Positions 12,592 through 24,548 of a stretch of DNA of 64,000 nt are shown here, in pieces. The DNA lies in NCBI GenBank assembly GCA_009823395.1, contig CM020501.1, forward strand, positions 2,020,861 to 2,084,860, read 5' to 3'. Made by a program: the position numbers and the translations under genes. The stretch's first letter is position 1, and each line of letters opens with the position of its first letter. This DNA is from Thamnaconus septentrionalis (Eukaryota > Chordata > Actinopteri > Tetraodontiformes > Monacanthidae). Under the pieces are notes generated by a model. The model was not told the origin of the DNA, ran no database searches, and saw only the letters and a list, made by a program, of their open reading frames with translations.

Positions 12592-12756
12592 TAAATATTT
12601 GTATGTGTTTGATTCCGTCTAGTTTGCAGCAGATAAATAAAAATTGTGAGTCCCCTCCTAATCTACATGTATCAATTTGTGACTTGTTAGTTTAAATTAA
12701 CAGTTTACGAAAAACAACTGACAACTCACGACTGTCACTAGACTTGACTTGACTGT

Positions 12757-12835
12757 TTGGACGGGGATTGCACAATTTCGTTGTACACGTTTACGTGTTG
12801 CAATGACAATAAAGCTATACCATACCATACCATAC
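12757..12835 (+). mobile_element. Possible LINE 3' tail (L2/CR1-like)
   Basis: A block containing TTTCGTTGTACACG and CAATGACAATAAAGC, followed by a tandem CCATA tail (four units). This form resembles 3' ends of fish L2/CR1-type LINEs that end in short tandem tails. No reverse-transcriptase sequence is attached, so it would be a severely 5'-truncated copy. The assignment is from memory of the family's look. Confidence 0.4.
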
Positions 12836-13696
12836 ATGCGGCCATCAAGCTAGCATGACTGCAGCAGCCAAGCTAACAAGCCAAGGTGGCCATCCTGGCT
12901 AAAAAAATAAGCAGTGTTGTTGTTATTGGCCTTTTCTTAATTGGCAGCACGTCCAGGCTTTTTTTTTTTGCCCTCGAGCATAAATGGGCAATTCCACAGC
13001 AAAAAGGAAAAGAGAAGAGAAAAAAAATTAAAGAAACAAACAGCAGAATGGGATCAAGCGTTTCTTACGCGGCGCAAAACCTTGTCGGTTCTCGGGGGCC
13101 TTTTCTGACGCTTTATTAGCGGGATAACGCAGCGCAGCATGGGGTAATTAGCATCGTGAGCATCATGTTTGTGCCATGTGGTTCATGCCGGGGTCGGCGG
13201 TTGGTTGTTAAAGCTCGCCGAGGCGAAGCCCCCAACAAGCCCGTGCACTAGTTTCCTCGCCACCAATTACTGTGAAGGGCTAAAAAATTTAATTCTCTGG
13301 GATCTTTCCGTGGACTCCTGCTGCGGCGGTTGGGAGATAATGCAGTCGCTATGGCGGCAGCGGCGGCGATACTTAGCGTGTTTGCGTGGTGCGGCGCGGC
13401 AGGGGTTGAATGCGGCCCCCTTGCAGAAACGGAATCGCAAATAAGTGCATTTCATCATGCGGCACATCGATTTTCAGCAAATGCGCCCGCATCTGTAGTG
13501 CCGTTAGCTGTCAAGCGTAATCGTTAGTTGTAGTAGTAGTAGACGGCCGACTTGAAAAGGGTGAGTTCACTGTGTATTCCCTTTTTGTCCCAGGCGGACG
13601 GAGTGAAGGGAATCCGGAGGAGCAGCGCTGATCCATATGCATGGCCCGATTCCACCTTAATTGCATTGCAGGGGCTGCGCTGTGCATCGGTGGGGA

Positions 13697-13739
13697 GTGT
13701 GTGTGTGTGTGTGTGTGTGAGTGTGTGTGAGTGTGCGCG
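13697..13739. repeat. (GT)n microsatellite, interrupted
   Basis: GT run with GA interruptions, followed by a GCGCGAG segment. Confidence 0.85.
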
Positions 13740-14430
13740 AGGGTGTGCGCTAGCTAGCAGTGTGAGGCAGCCCTCACCCAGCGTGAGCTGAAACCAGAGC
13801 CGGAGTGAGGGAGGCAGGGGGTGCAGCGGTGGGGTTGGAACCTCGGAGGATTGACGAGCAAGTGCAAAGTTTTTACTCAACATTCGGGGAAACGATTCAC
13901 ACCATGAAAAAATAAAATAAATAATAATTGCGGCATTGTTGATATATGAGTATGATGAAAAAGGAATCTTGTTTGAAGACACAATTGTTCCTTGTTCCTT
14001 TACATCAGCAGGTCGTCAAGGACTTTGGAACTTTGGATCCTCGCCGAGGCAAGTTGACGTTGAGACGAGTGTGTCGGCAAGCGGGATGTGCGCTGTCTTT
14101 GAGGAATTTCTGAAGAATTTGTGAAGCCTGGTGAGATAATGTCCTGCTGCCAGGCTCTGCCAGTCTGCACTGCCGGTGTTTTTTTTTTTTTTTTTTATAC
14201 AGTGCGTTGCTCTCCGTTGTGCAACATCCATGAGGGGGAAGAAGAGTCAAAATCCTCCAGAAGAAGGCAGCGGATGAGGAATCACAGTGAAACCCCGTAG
14301 GGATCAGAAGGAGCAGCAGAAGCCATCACTCAAAGCTTCTTCTTCCAAAAAAAAAAGACTGCCGGCATCACCACTAAATCTGCCTGATGGAACCTGCAGG
14401 GCATCAGGAGGGGAGGCCACTTCTAGGACC

Positions 14431-14880
14431 ACCTGGTGGAAGGAATCCAGGTCCAGGTGGATCTAAATGGGTACCTGAGACCTTTTGGTCCCTTAGGTAA
14501 GACAACATGGGTAACTGAGATTTTCTGGTCCCTCAGGTAGCTCCAAATGGCTACCCAAGACCTTTTGTTCCTTCGGGTGAAACTAAACGGGTACCTTACA
14601 CCTTCCTGTTCCCTCGTCGGTCTAAACAGGTCCCTAGGAACGTCTGATCCCTCGGTTGGGTCCAAACAGGTACCTGAGACCTCCTGTTTTCTTGGGTGGG
14701 TCTAAATGGGCACCTGATGTGTTGTGTTCCCCCCAGGTGGGTCTACATGGCTACCTAAGACCTTCTGGTCCCTCATGTAGGTCTTAACAGATACCCTAGT
14801 GCTTCTATTATGGCTGGTGGGTCCAAACGGGGCTCAGAAACCTTTGTTGCTTCAGGTGGGTCCAAACTGGACATGAGATC
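14431..14880. repeat. Minisatellite with strict 40-bp period (~11 units)
   Basis: A diverged tandem array. The anchor TCTAAATGG (variants TCCAAACAGG, TCTACATGG, TCTTAACAG) ends at 14470, 14510, 14550, 14590, 14630, 14670, 14710, 14750, 14790, 14830 and 14870, exactly 40 bp apart each time. The rest of the unit reads roughly GTACCTGAGACC, then TTCTGGTCCCTCAGGTGGG. Units differ by many substitutions but no net insertion or deletion. 40 is not a multiple of three, so the open frames here are not a repeat protein. Confidence 0.93.
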
Positions 14881-16815
14881 CTCCGGGAAGTCAGACATGC
14901 CCTTAAAAACTCCTGGGCGTCCTTTATCGCCATGTTCTGACTCCATAAAACGGGCAGCTCATTACACTAAACCTGTCAAGGCGGTGTGTTATGGATCACA
15001 GTTTGATCCGCTGCCGCCATCCATCACAAAAACATTACGGCAATGTCAATGGTGGCGGAGTCCCGGGATGGATTCCTGCTGCTGCTGCTGCTGCTGGGTC
15101 TCTCATCACAGTATCGATGGCCACAAGATTTGAAACCGTGGGCAGGTGAGAAAAAAAAGGAGCAGCTGAGGACAGAAGCAGGGAAACTCAGCAGGACGAT
15201 TATTAGCTCCCGTGTAAAGCATTTTGACGTAGACACGCGCCTGCAGGCGAGATGAAAGATGTGGGAATACCCGGAGGAAGTCCGAGGGAAGCGGGAGGAT
15301 CGATGCGGGAGGAGAAAAAGAAGAGAAAGAAGAAGAAGAGAAAGAAGACAAACGGAGACCACATGGTTGGCTGCCGGTTGGGCAGCTTCTCCTGGCCTCC
15401 CCTCAGTTATACAAACCCAGAATGAGGATTGTTATCTTCCCTCTTCTGCTTTTAATGTGTAGTAACTACAACAACCTCGGAAAACAAATCGCCCAGCTCG
15501 GAATCAGAAAATGTTCCCCGTTCCCGCTGGCAACTCCCGAATCCTTGGCGCTACTCTGAAGGACATACGTGCTGGACGAAGTGGGTTCTGGGGTTTGTTG
15601 TTTTCTGCCCCCTTGTGGCCTCGTCGAGAGAATCTCAGAGGGGATTTGTCGCTCAGCGCGTCGCTGCTGAAAGACCAACACTCGGTTTCTGCCAGGAACA
15701 ACGACGTCCAGCTGGTTTCCTCGATGGGAAAGACAGAAGAGAAAACTCTTCCGAGTTCTGAGATCCAGTCCAAGGCATTTTTTTGTTGGACCAGTTGGCG
15801 CTAAAACATGGGGAAATTTTGCGCTTGGTGATGTCACAGAGGGCACTGATTGCTTACTTCCAAAGGTCTCTTGCTGCCCAGCTGCTCTTCTTCTTCTTCT
15901 TCTTCTCCTTCCTGTGCAAAAAAATGCAACTTATTTCTGACCAAATGGGCCTGACCGCAGACATGCGAGCTAATCCTGTTAGCGCCGCCTAGCCATCACT
16001 CAAGACGGACCAGATAGAAAAAAAAAACAACCTCCCAACAGACTCGGGAAGTGTTCCATCTGGCATGTGGCGGTGAAAACGACCCTGAGACAAGACGAGA
16101 CGAGGACGGAAGGAAGAAACTTTTTTTTCTCCCCTTCTTCCCGCCTGCTGCGTGCAAACGTCCTCCTCCTTCGCCGATTTATACATGATGTTAAAACACC
16201 AGGCTGCTGACACCGACCGGCTCGCACGCTGCCGCTGCTGCTTTTTTTTCCTTCCTCGCAACGCCGGGATTTCTTGGCCAACCTCAGCGCCACTTCACAG
16301 CTTTTCTCTGTTTACCGTCTTGGCTGCGGATGGAGAAGGATGGAGCCGCTGCTCAACAGAGCTAGAGGAAATATATTTATATATGTGTGTGTGTGTGTGT
16401 GTGTGCAGAAGAAGAACAAGACGGGAAAAGACAGCGAGTGACCTCAAGACCTCAGATTGGATGTGACAGCCGTCCCTCAGTCAGACACAGCCTGGCTTCA
16501 CTTCCTGAGGCCACGGTAAAACACACCGAGGAGGGAAAAAATAAATAAATAAAAGAAAAAACAGCGAAAAAAAGAAAAAACAACAACGTTACAGCGAGCA
16601 GCACCTGGCTCCCCGTGGGAAGCCGAAAACCTTCCGGCACAGACGATCACGTGTGGGGGAAGACAGAGTCCCTATTATTCCGGCCGCAGAGACCAAAGGG
16701 TTAAGGTTAACTTTGTCAACACAGAGGTCACGCTGATAAAAAAGACTCTGCCCAGTCCAGGATATCACATGGGTGACAAAAAAACCACAACGAAAAAGAA
16801 AGAAAATAAAAGACA

Positions 16816-16816
<1 letters not shown>

Positions 16817-16856
<40 letters not shown>
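16817..16856. repeat. (GAAA)n microsatellite
   Basis: About ten GAAA units within a longer purine-rich stretch. Confidence 0.92.
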
Positions 16857-17161
16857 GCTAAATATGAGCTTGGGGGCATTTCAGAAAAAAAATAAAAACA
16901 AACTGCTTTTTTCTCGAGCGTGGAAACAGCAATGTAATTAATAAAAACAATTGGTCTTTTCGGTGCAGAAATTCATTTAGTGGCAGACACAAAAAACCCT
17001 CAAAAGCTGCAACTTCGTTAGATTAAAAAAAAGTCCAGTAGAGGCATGAAGGCCATCGCACAGCCGGATGTGTAACAAATATAACACAGAGTAAAAAATT
17101 GTGGCCGAAATGCAGAGAGAAAAAAAATAAAATAAATAAACACAATTTAAAAAAATATATA

Positions 17162-17541
17162 ATTCATTCATTCATTCATCTTCTATACCCGCTTATTCCT
17201 GTTCAGGGTCACGGGGGTCTGCTGGAGCCTATCCCAGCTGTCTTAGGGCGAAGGCAGGGTACACCCTGGACAAGTCGCCAGTTCATCGCAGGGCCACATA
17301 GAGACAGACAACCATTCACACTCACATGCACACCTACGGACAATTTAGTATGTTCAATTGACCTCACATGCATGTTTTTGGAGTGTGGGAGGAAGACGGA
17401 GAACCCGGAGAGAACCCACGCAGACACGGGGAGAACATGCAAACTCCACACAGAAAGGTCCCAGGCCCGGGCCCCGGAATCAAACCCACGACCTTCTTGC
17501 TGTGAGGCGGCAGCGCTAACCACTGCGCCACCGTGTCGCCC
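17162..17541 (-). mobile_element. tRNA-derived SINE, copy 1
   Basis: Read on the minus strand, the element begins GGGCGACACGGTGGCGCAGT, with an RNA polymerase III A box (TGGCGCAGTGG) and a B box (GGTTTGATTCC, one change from consensus). It continues through a conserved body and ends in a (GAAT)n tail at the left. It is about 97% identical by eye (11 differences) to copy 2 at 47398-47776. The flanks share a TAAAAAATATATA-like direct repeat (17148-17161 and 17542-17554), which is a plausible but low-complexity target duplication. The insertion lies ~115 bp into intron 3 from the exon 3 donor, same orientation as erbb4. Confidence 0.85.
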
Positions 17542-17655
17542 TAAAAAATATATATATTTTTTTTAAAAATATTTTTGCCATTTGGGTATAAAAAAACACT
17601 GGTGTCCAGTTGTAAAAAAGCAAACAAACAAGATTAGCTAGCGGCGACCCCTGAC

Positions 17656-17842
17656 CTGTGAGGTTGCGCAGGCCAAGCTGCCTCAGGCCGTAGTAGCCAT
17701 CCCGCCGGTAGTTGAGGAAGATGGCCAGCGAATAGCGGCCCTCGTACAGCTTGGTGCCGCGGATGATCCGCAGGTTGTCCAGCGGCAGGGTGTCGAACTG
17801 GTTGAGGGCCACCAGCACGTAGCCGGTCACCTCCCGGATGGA
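17656..17842 (-). CDS. erbb4: ERBB4 exon 3 (core of L1 ligand-binding domain)
   Basis: This 187-bp exon encodes ~62 residues matching human ERBB4 ~79-141. It runs [62 protein letters not shown]. The parallel beta-helix repeat pattern of a receptor L domain is clear ([34 protein letters not shown]). The acceptor is CCGTCTGCAG followed by TCC, giving phase 0 at the 5' end. The donor is ACAG followed by GTCAGG, and the last G plus AG of exon 4 makes Glu. The C-terminal NLT sequon (human N138) is conserved. This is the most diagnostic exon: [12 protein letters not shown] and AIFLNYR are characteristic of ERBB4. The reading frame is intact. Confidence 0.97.
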
Positions 17843-18398
17843 CTGCAGACGGAGGAAACAAACAAACAAACAGCAACGTTAAAATGTTTCTTAATGAGAA
17901 AATATGTTAGACAGACTTGAGTTACCCGATTAAAACGCACCCACTTTTGATCTTGAGGACTTTGCACTTTTTTTTTTTGGTGGGGGGCAAGGGTTGATTA
18001 AAATGTCAAAAGCCTGATTGCCATGGCTGACTAAGCTTACGCTGTAGTTGGACGACTAATTCGCCGTTCGACAAATCGCCTTCCGCTTTGACGGAAGCCA
18101 TTGGCGCTAACTGATTAATATTTTTGACTTGAAGCTACTTTGTTGACGTGGGACTGGGTTAGTGGAGGGGACGATGGTGACCAGCAGGAGGCGTGCGCCC
18201 TGATTGGCTGAAGTGATGTCCCCCCCTTTTCCCCTCCCTACTGTTCACCCCCTCTTCCATCAATTAACCTTCTCAAAACTGGCTTAAAATCAGGCTAATT
18301 AGCTCATCGCAGCAGCACTCAATGAGGTCAATTAAGTCAAAGCGGTGTGGCTGACGCTTCTCAATCTTTCTTTTTTTTCATTTACAATCGCAAAAAAA

Positions 18399-19080
18399 AT
18401 TAAAGCTGCAAGCAGCGTTTGAGGGACTACCTATCTACCTATCTATCTATCTACCGACGCCGACCGACGCCCCAACAAATTTAATCTATTACAGGTCTGA
18501 CCTGGGTGCAAAATTTGGGGAGTTTTGGAGTATGTGAAGGGGGTCAAAATGGGGCTTGAAGCCGCGTAGTGGTCGATTTAGAGTGTACTGTGACTTTAAA
18601 GGGCCGAAAAATGAGTGGTTGCGATATCAAAAGTTTCTTTCTCAACTGTTTCTCATGAAGGTCTTTTCCGTGTCATACTCCAATTTCAAGCCAATCATAC
18701 TTATGGTTCCTGAGCCTTGTTTTTTGAGATTTTTTTCAAACAAGTGAAAATAGCTCACTTCTGGTTTGTCTGGGATCAAAGGTAGGTAGGTATCAAAGGG
18801 ATCAAATTTATGAAAATTAGGTATGAATTAAATTAACGTGTGGGTCTTTGTCCCATATCGCTACGACCTTCCTAGAAGGCGCTCTCTTCCTAGAAGGCAA
18901 ATTTAGTGTTTTGGTCTATGTAGGGGGATAGAGCAGATTTGTCCAGTTTTTTTCAATAAATACATTTTTTACGCTGGTTCTGACCTGCATGCAAAATTTG
19001 GTGACTTTTGGAGCATGTTCAGGGGGTCAAATTTAGGCAGAAAACTGCAGTGGAACTATAATAATAAAAAATGGACGAAA
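18399..19080. repeat. Dispersed repeat, unclassified (teleost type)
   Basis: Begins TTAAAGCTGCAAGCAGCG, a phrase I associate with a common fish interspersed repeat, contains a CTAC/CTAT microsatellite near 18428-18452, and ends near an ATAATAATAAAAAATGG run. No terminal inverted repeats or coding remnant was found. The boundaries are approximate. Confidence 0.45.
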
Positions 19081-19432
19081 TTCAAACTTGTCTTTCGCCC
19101 TGTAATATACCTGCTCTGTTCAGAACTGGTCTTATCGCCGGGGCTCAGTCCCAAATCATAAAAAATAACAGCAAAGCCAGAGGAGGGCGAGAGAGTCAAT
19201 GGCAGCCAGTAAGTGCGTTACGGCGGCAAGAGGCGGATTGATCAACCCCACTAACAGCTGCGGCGTCTTCACCTCCAGCGTTCCTGCAGCATAATGATCA
19301 GAACCTCTCTCCGAGTGTGTGTGTGTCTGCGCGTGTGAGCACACACACGCTCATGTGCTGTCTCCAAAAAAAGTGTGATTCAATATTCATCCCGGTCGGC
19401 TCAGAACAGCAGCAATGAGCTTCTTATTGAAA

Positions 19433-19525
19433 CACATACACACACACTCACGCACACACAGGCATGCACACACACACACGCAGACACACACACACACACA
19501 CACACACTCTCTCTCTCTTTCTTTC
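19433..19525. repeat. Compound (CA)n/(CT)n microsatellite
   Basis: Interrupted CA repeat (19433-19506) followed by CTCTCTCTCTCTTTCTTTCTC. Confidence 0.9.
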
Positions 19526-22307
19526 TCACAGACAGGGTGCACAGCAGCTGTTAAATGTCATGCTAACAATTTGCTGCCACACGCCTAATTAGAACACTGC
19601 ATTTAACATCACATGCTGTGGCTCCACCTCCTTCCTCTTTCGGCTTATGGGCCCATTTCTTGTCTTTCTATCTCTTTGATTCTCTCCATTTCAGATGGTG
19701 TACATGTGTGTGTGCGTGTGTGTGTGTGATTGGTGTTTGCACAGTTAACAAACAAGCGGCAGTGAGCGAAAGGCAAACACGGGGTCGGTGTTGCCTCATC
19801 TGCTCCTGCCGACCCCTTGACCCCGAGGTCACCGCTGCAGGGGCACGCGCAGAGCCTCCTTAGCTTCCCGCCCAGCAACATAGTGTGTTGCAGTTCACTA
19901 ATCTCCACAAGGGATCGAGGGGGGGGGGCGGTGTTGGTCCATGTTCTTTGTCTTTGTTCTGTCCCAATACAGTTTGTCACAGAAACCCATTTAACGCTAG
20001 CGCATGATTATGAAAGCCGGCTAGTCAATGCTAACATTAGCTAGCAAGCTAACGGCATCACTCTACTTCTGCTACAATACAGCACCAGACAAGTTACGCA
20101 AAAACACACAAAACAACACAAAAAACGAAACATAAATGCCTCGAAATTGACTTGAAAAAGTGCTAACCCCGTCCAACGCTGAGGTAGCAAAGCCAACTTT
20201 CAACCAATCCGGAACCACCAGGCACCCAGCCACAAAAGAGAAACATTCTTTGACTCCACCGTCCGGACGACGGTGGAGCCTGATTAGCAGCCAGGTTAGC
20301 GTAGCATCTGGATTCTGGTTTGAACCTGGCCAGTCCGGCCACCATTGTTCCCACCGACACAATAAGGACTGAGAAAAAAACAGTGGGATGAGTAGGAGGA
20401 GCAAGAGGAGGTGCTTATTAGCCAGATTACCGTGTGTCAATCACTGGCGGCACTGCACAAAGGATCCATTTCAGCTGTGCCTTTGATAAGCACGTTGGCC
20501 ATCGGTAAGGCTGCTATTGCTGGGAGCTGCTTCACCGCCTGTAAAACGTTGTTTGGGCCAAATTATTTTTTTCTGCCCAAACACGTCCGAGGAGGAGGTC
20601 TTTTTGTTAATTTGACTCTTTTATGTTTGTTTTTTTATCTCTGTTCTATGAAAATCACCCTTCCCCCACCTTCCAGTTGGCCACCAGGGGGTGCCACAAT
20701 GGAGACGAGAGCCCCGCCAGCTGTAGGCCACGCCCACTGGCAGCATCCACAGAGCTTCCACTGTGGCCTCCTCCTCCTCCTCCTGCCTCTAAGACTTGTT
20801 GGCAAAAACCAAAGAAAAATTGTTGCCCTTGTTGCTTAGCAACCGGTGGAAAAGGAAGAGCTGGGAGGCGGGCTGGTGGAGGGGTGAGGGGATGAAGGAG
20901 GAGAAGAAGAAGGAGGAGAAATTACTCAGACGGGGGGGTCTTGGTGGCGATTCGCCGAGCTGAATTAAAGGATTATTCCACGGCTTTTGTTCCGCTCTAA
21001 CGGAATTTCGTTCCAACAAAAAACAAAAAAAACTCCCTGAGAAAAAAAGTTTCCAAGTCGAGGTCCAGGTACCGCTGGGTGTGGGGGGTAGGTGAGGGTG
21101 GGGGGCAGAGGGGGCTTATAGTTGTTCTATCTGGTCTAGATTTTATTGCTAACAACACTAGTGTCGTCGTTTTTGGAATCCTGAACATTCTGAAAACACC
21201 AACAAGACACTTGAGGAGCCCACTGCTTCTCCTTCTTCTTCTTCTCCTTCTTCGGTCGTATTTCACCTTGTTGGACGGAATCCTTCCCATCCCGATCTTC
21301 TTTCGAGCTTCTTTCCCTCCTTCATTACACAACAACTGCAGCAAAAACACTTCAGTTGACCGCTGCCGCCGGCGTTCCCGCCATGACCCGCGCCTACGCC
21401 TACCAGGCACAGACATACACAGGTCGGCTACCCATAATACACCGCAGCGCGAGTGCAAAAACATTCTCCTGGAGAGAGTCTTCTTCTGCTTCGTCTTCTT
21501 CTTCTTCTTCTTCTTTTTCTTCTTCTCCTCCTCATCAATGGTGGTTCAATTAGCGGCCTAGCGCGCGACGGGGACATGTTTACTGCAGATTCTGAGGAGA
21601 CAATTTTTACACGTTGCGGGAAAAAGTGTTCTGCATCCGAAGGGTTGACGCCAGGACAGAGTGGAGGAGGCGGAGGAAGAGGAGGAGGAGGAAGAGAAGA
21701 AGAAGTGTTTTTCATTTCCCTTTCACACGGAGGAGGCAGAGGGCGCCGGCACCTGTAACCCCTCCAGATATACCTGGAAATGTTTTTCTGTCCTGAACAC
21801 CGGCGCCTCGGATCGTCGCGGGAAGAGGAGGAGGTGGAAGAGGAGGAGGGGGAGCAGGTCAGGAGGAAGGTGAGAAGGGTGAGGAGGAAAAATGGGAGCC
21901 GGTGTTGAAATAAAAAACGACAATCGTCGGGTAAACACTTTTTATCAGTTAATAAACTGACGGTGATTTGAGCATCATACCGCAGCAACAGTTTGGAGAG
22001 AAAAAGAAAACATAAAATACAAGAAAATGAGACGGTTAAAAAAAAAAAGAAGACTTCGTGCCGAACGGAACAGAAGTGGATCGAACGCTGAGCTCCATCA
22101 CTTCACGGACACTTGGAAAAGCTGCTTCTCCGCGATGGTCGACTGGTGCAGCATGTCGGGGCACAAAAAGATTTGCATGCAAATTTCTACAGTTTTCTTT
22201 CTCACCCGCCGGCGCCACCCAGATGGAGGAGGAAGAGAAAAAATACAGAGGTGCCTTTTGAAAAGAGGGTGGAAGGGAGAATCAAAAAAATGTCAATGAA
22301 GGACTGT

Positions 22308-22580
22308 ATCGTGATATTTGCATACGATAGTATTGTAGTATTGTATTGTATCATCGTACCGCCTCGTATTGTATCATATTGAATCGTATTATATTGTATT
22401 GTAGTTTATCATATTGTATTGTACTGCATTGTATTTTATCATATCATACTTGTATTGTATTGTATCATATTGAATTGTATTGTATCGTATCGTAAAGTAT
22501 TGTATTGTATCATATTATCGTCTCATACTGTGTTGTATCACATTGTTTTGTATCGTATCATATAATGAACCATATCATAT
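22308..22580. repeat. Degenerate pentanucleotide array (TATTG/TATCG/TATCA)
   Basis: About 270 bp of loosely repeated 5-bp units such as TATTG, TATCA and TATCG, starting after TATCGTGATATTTGCATACG. Many units are shifted or mutated, so it is an old array. Confidence 0.85.
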
Positions 22581-22676
22581 TGCAATGGTTAAACATCTTA
22601 TAGTATAATCTTGATTAATCCACTTTTTAAAACCAATATTTTCAGTGTCACTCAAATGAATACATTTACAAGAATC

Positions 22677-22700
22677 ATCATCATCATCATCATCATCATC
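22677..22700. repeat. (ATC)n microsatellite
   Basis: About eight pure ATC units. Confidence 0.9.
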
Positions 22701-22871
22701 ACATCAGAACAGAAGGTAATCCAGGGTGTTGTTGGAAGATGTGATGGCCCAGCATCCGTGGCTGCACCACTCGTGGACGCTCCGTCCGAGCAGGTTTTGT
22801 TTTCCATTGCGGATTTAATTCCCTCCTATTTATTTCCCTCAAATGTAATCTACTTCGCTCTCTCGCACTGA

Positions 22872-22904
<33 letters not shown>
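22872..22904. repeat. (CCG)11 trinucleotide repeat
   Basis: 33 bp of uninterrupted CGC/CCG units. On the erbb4 transcript strand this is a CGG repeat in intron 2. Confidence 0.93.
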
Positions 22905-23410
22905 TTCCCATCAAGCTAAGCCGATTTGAAGGGACTCAGACGACTCTGGCGGGGTGAAACAGCTGGATCTTGAAGGGTTGGAAATACATAAATAAATAAA
23001 AAATAAAAATTGAAATGCGGCTTTTGTTAATAATACGTCATTTTCTTTGTTTAATCCCTCCCCCCAGCCCAACCCCACCCAGCAACCGCAACGCTTATGA
23101 GGGAACAAATGTTTGATATGTGGCGATAAGAGAGTAATTCAGTCGTTATCGCAGCGTAGCAAAAACACGGGCGGCCCGCCAGAACCATGATGTCGGCGCC
23201 GATAACGAGGACCCGGCGCGGTGCACTGGTACCTCCACGTCGTGACACAAATAGGTTTTAATCTCCACTAAGCAGAGCTTCAGAAAAAAAAAAAAAAAAA
23301 AATGAAAGATGGCATTGGCTGCACTAGGGTTTTTTTCGGAGGGAAAAGGTGAGAGCAGAAGGAGAAACAAAAGTAGGAGGTGTGAGGGTCAGAAAGGTGC
23401 CTGTTTGGGG

Positions 23411-23603
23411 TGGAAGGAAAGGAAGTAAGAGGTGAGGAAGGGAGGAAGGGAGGTATGGAGGAAGTAGCGAGAAGGACGAAAGAGAGAGAGGGAGGAAGGA
23501 AGGGAGGGAGGAAGTAGAGGGAATAAAGGGAGGAAGGAAGGAATGATGTACAGGGAAGGACATACGGAAGGAAGGAAATGAGGGAGGAAGGAAGGAAGTA
23601 AGG
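23411..23603. repeat. Polypurine tract 1 (GGAAG/GAGG-rich)
   Basis: Nearly 200 bp almost entirely A and G on the plus strand with few T/C interruptions; units such as GGAAGGAAG and GGGAGGAAG. The transcript strand is correspondingly CU-rich. Confidence 0.9.
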
Positions 23604-24032
23604 ATATGACAAAAGTCAAATGGTTCCACTATAAACCACGAGAGATGGAACACACATTACAATGATTACGGCTCATTTCCATACATATGGAGCACCGCAA
23701 AGTCAATGGGGTGGGTGGAGGGAGGGGTTGAGGGGGAGGAAGGGAGGAGGGCACTATGGAGCACTTGGCGCTCCTTCACCTCTACCGCCGAGAGGAAGAG
23801 AAAGGACGGTGAAATCGTGGCCTTTCTGAGAGGATCGGTTGTTGAGATTGAAAAAAATGGAGCACGTTCGGATGTTCGTATGGAATAAATAAAAAACATA
23901 AAACGGCTTGACCGGGCGGCTGCGGGAAAACTGACGGTTCGACGACGGAGCCCCGAGGTTCCATGGGTGGTTGTGCTGGTGTGGGAGCGGTGGGGGGTGG
24001 GGTTGGGGAGTAAGGGGTTGACGGGAGGAGAC

Positions 24033-24058
24033 TTTTTTTTTTTTTTTTTTTTTTTTTT
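24033..24058. repeat. Poly-T homopolymer (26 bp)
   Basis: An uninterrupted T run, with no attached retroelement body recognisable. Confidence 0.9.
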
Positions 24059-24511
24059 GAAGAGAGAAATCAATCATCAAACGCTGCCAAGGGTTTTCAT
24101 CCCACGCAGCAGAAGCTCTCTGAGCTCTTTAGGGTGCTTTAGCCTCGCAATCGATGGTTTTTGTTTTTGTTTTTGTTTTGTTTTTTTGGGGGGGGGGGGT
24201 GTAATGGGGGGATGAGGAGGGGTGAGGTCAGCGAACTCACTCGGTTAACCAGAATCGCTGAACAGAGTCAAACCAGTGAACCAGTATATCACTGATATGG
24301 ACCGGCCACTTTTTGTCGTTAGTTATTATAACAATATACAATAGCCATCAATAGCTATCGTTGTTACAGCTCACGATAGCCAATGAGAAGCTAGCACGAA
24401 CAACGAGGGTCAGTCGGTCTCCTTGCTTCTCGATGTTGATGTGATGAGCTGTTGATGTTGGAGCTGCAACACTGCCAGCCGCTGTTGACAGTGACTTTGG
24501 GATGACACTGC

Positions 24512-24512
<1 letters not shown>

Positions 24513-24541
<29 letters not shown>
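24513..24541. repeat. (GT)n microsatellite
   Basis: About 14 GT units followed by GCGCGCC. Confidence 0.93.

Positions 24542-24548
<7 letters not shown>

Larger units (their letters stand above)
2485..17655 (-). other. erbb4: Intron 3 of erbb4
   Basis: This 15.2-kb intron has donor GTCAGGGG at 17655 and acceptor ATCGCAG at 2485. Identified contents are (TA)n at 5211-5262, poly-A/GT tracts near 8652-8720, the Harbinger-like element 11908-12591, a LINE-like 3' tail near 12757-12835, the 40-bp minisatellite 14431-14880, (GAAA)n near 16817 and a SINE 17162-17541 close to the exon 3 donor. Everything else, including 2500-5200, 5300-8600, 8750-10950 and 15000-16800, is unique-looking or low-complexity sequence with no gene that I can support. 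ATTA-rich, TE-free blocks near 2880-2960, 3640-3720 and 10140-10250 look like possible conserved non-coding elements. Confidence 0.88.

Noticed and set aside
14431..14880. CRISPR-like array
   Set aside because: Units are directly adjacent 40-bp tandem repeats without distinct spacers, in a vertebrate intron.
17209..17523. 104-residue minus-strand frame, near-duplicated at 47444-47758
   Set aside because: The similarity is nucleotide-level SINE identity; both frames simply lie inside the two SINE copies.
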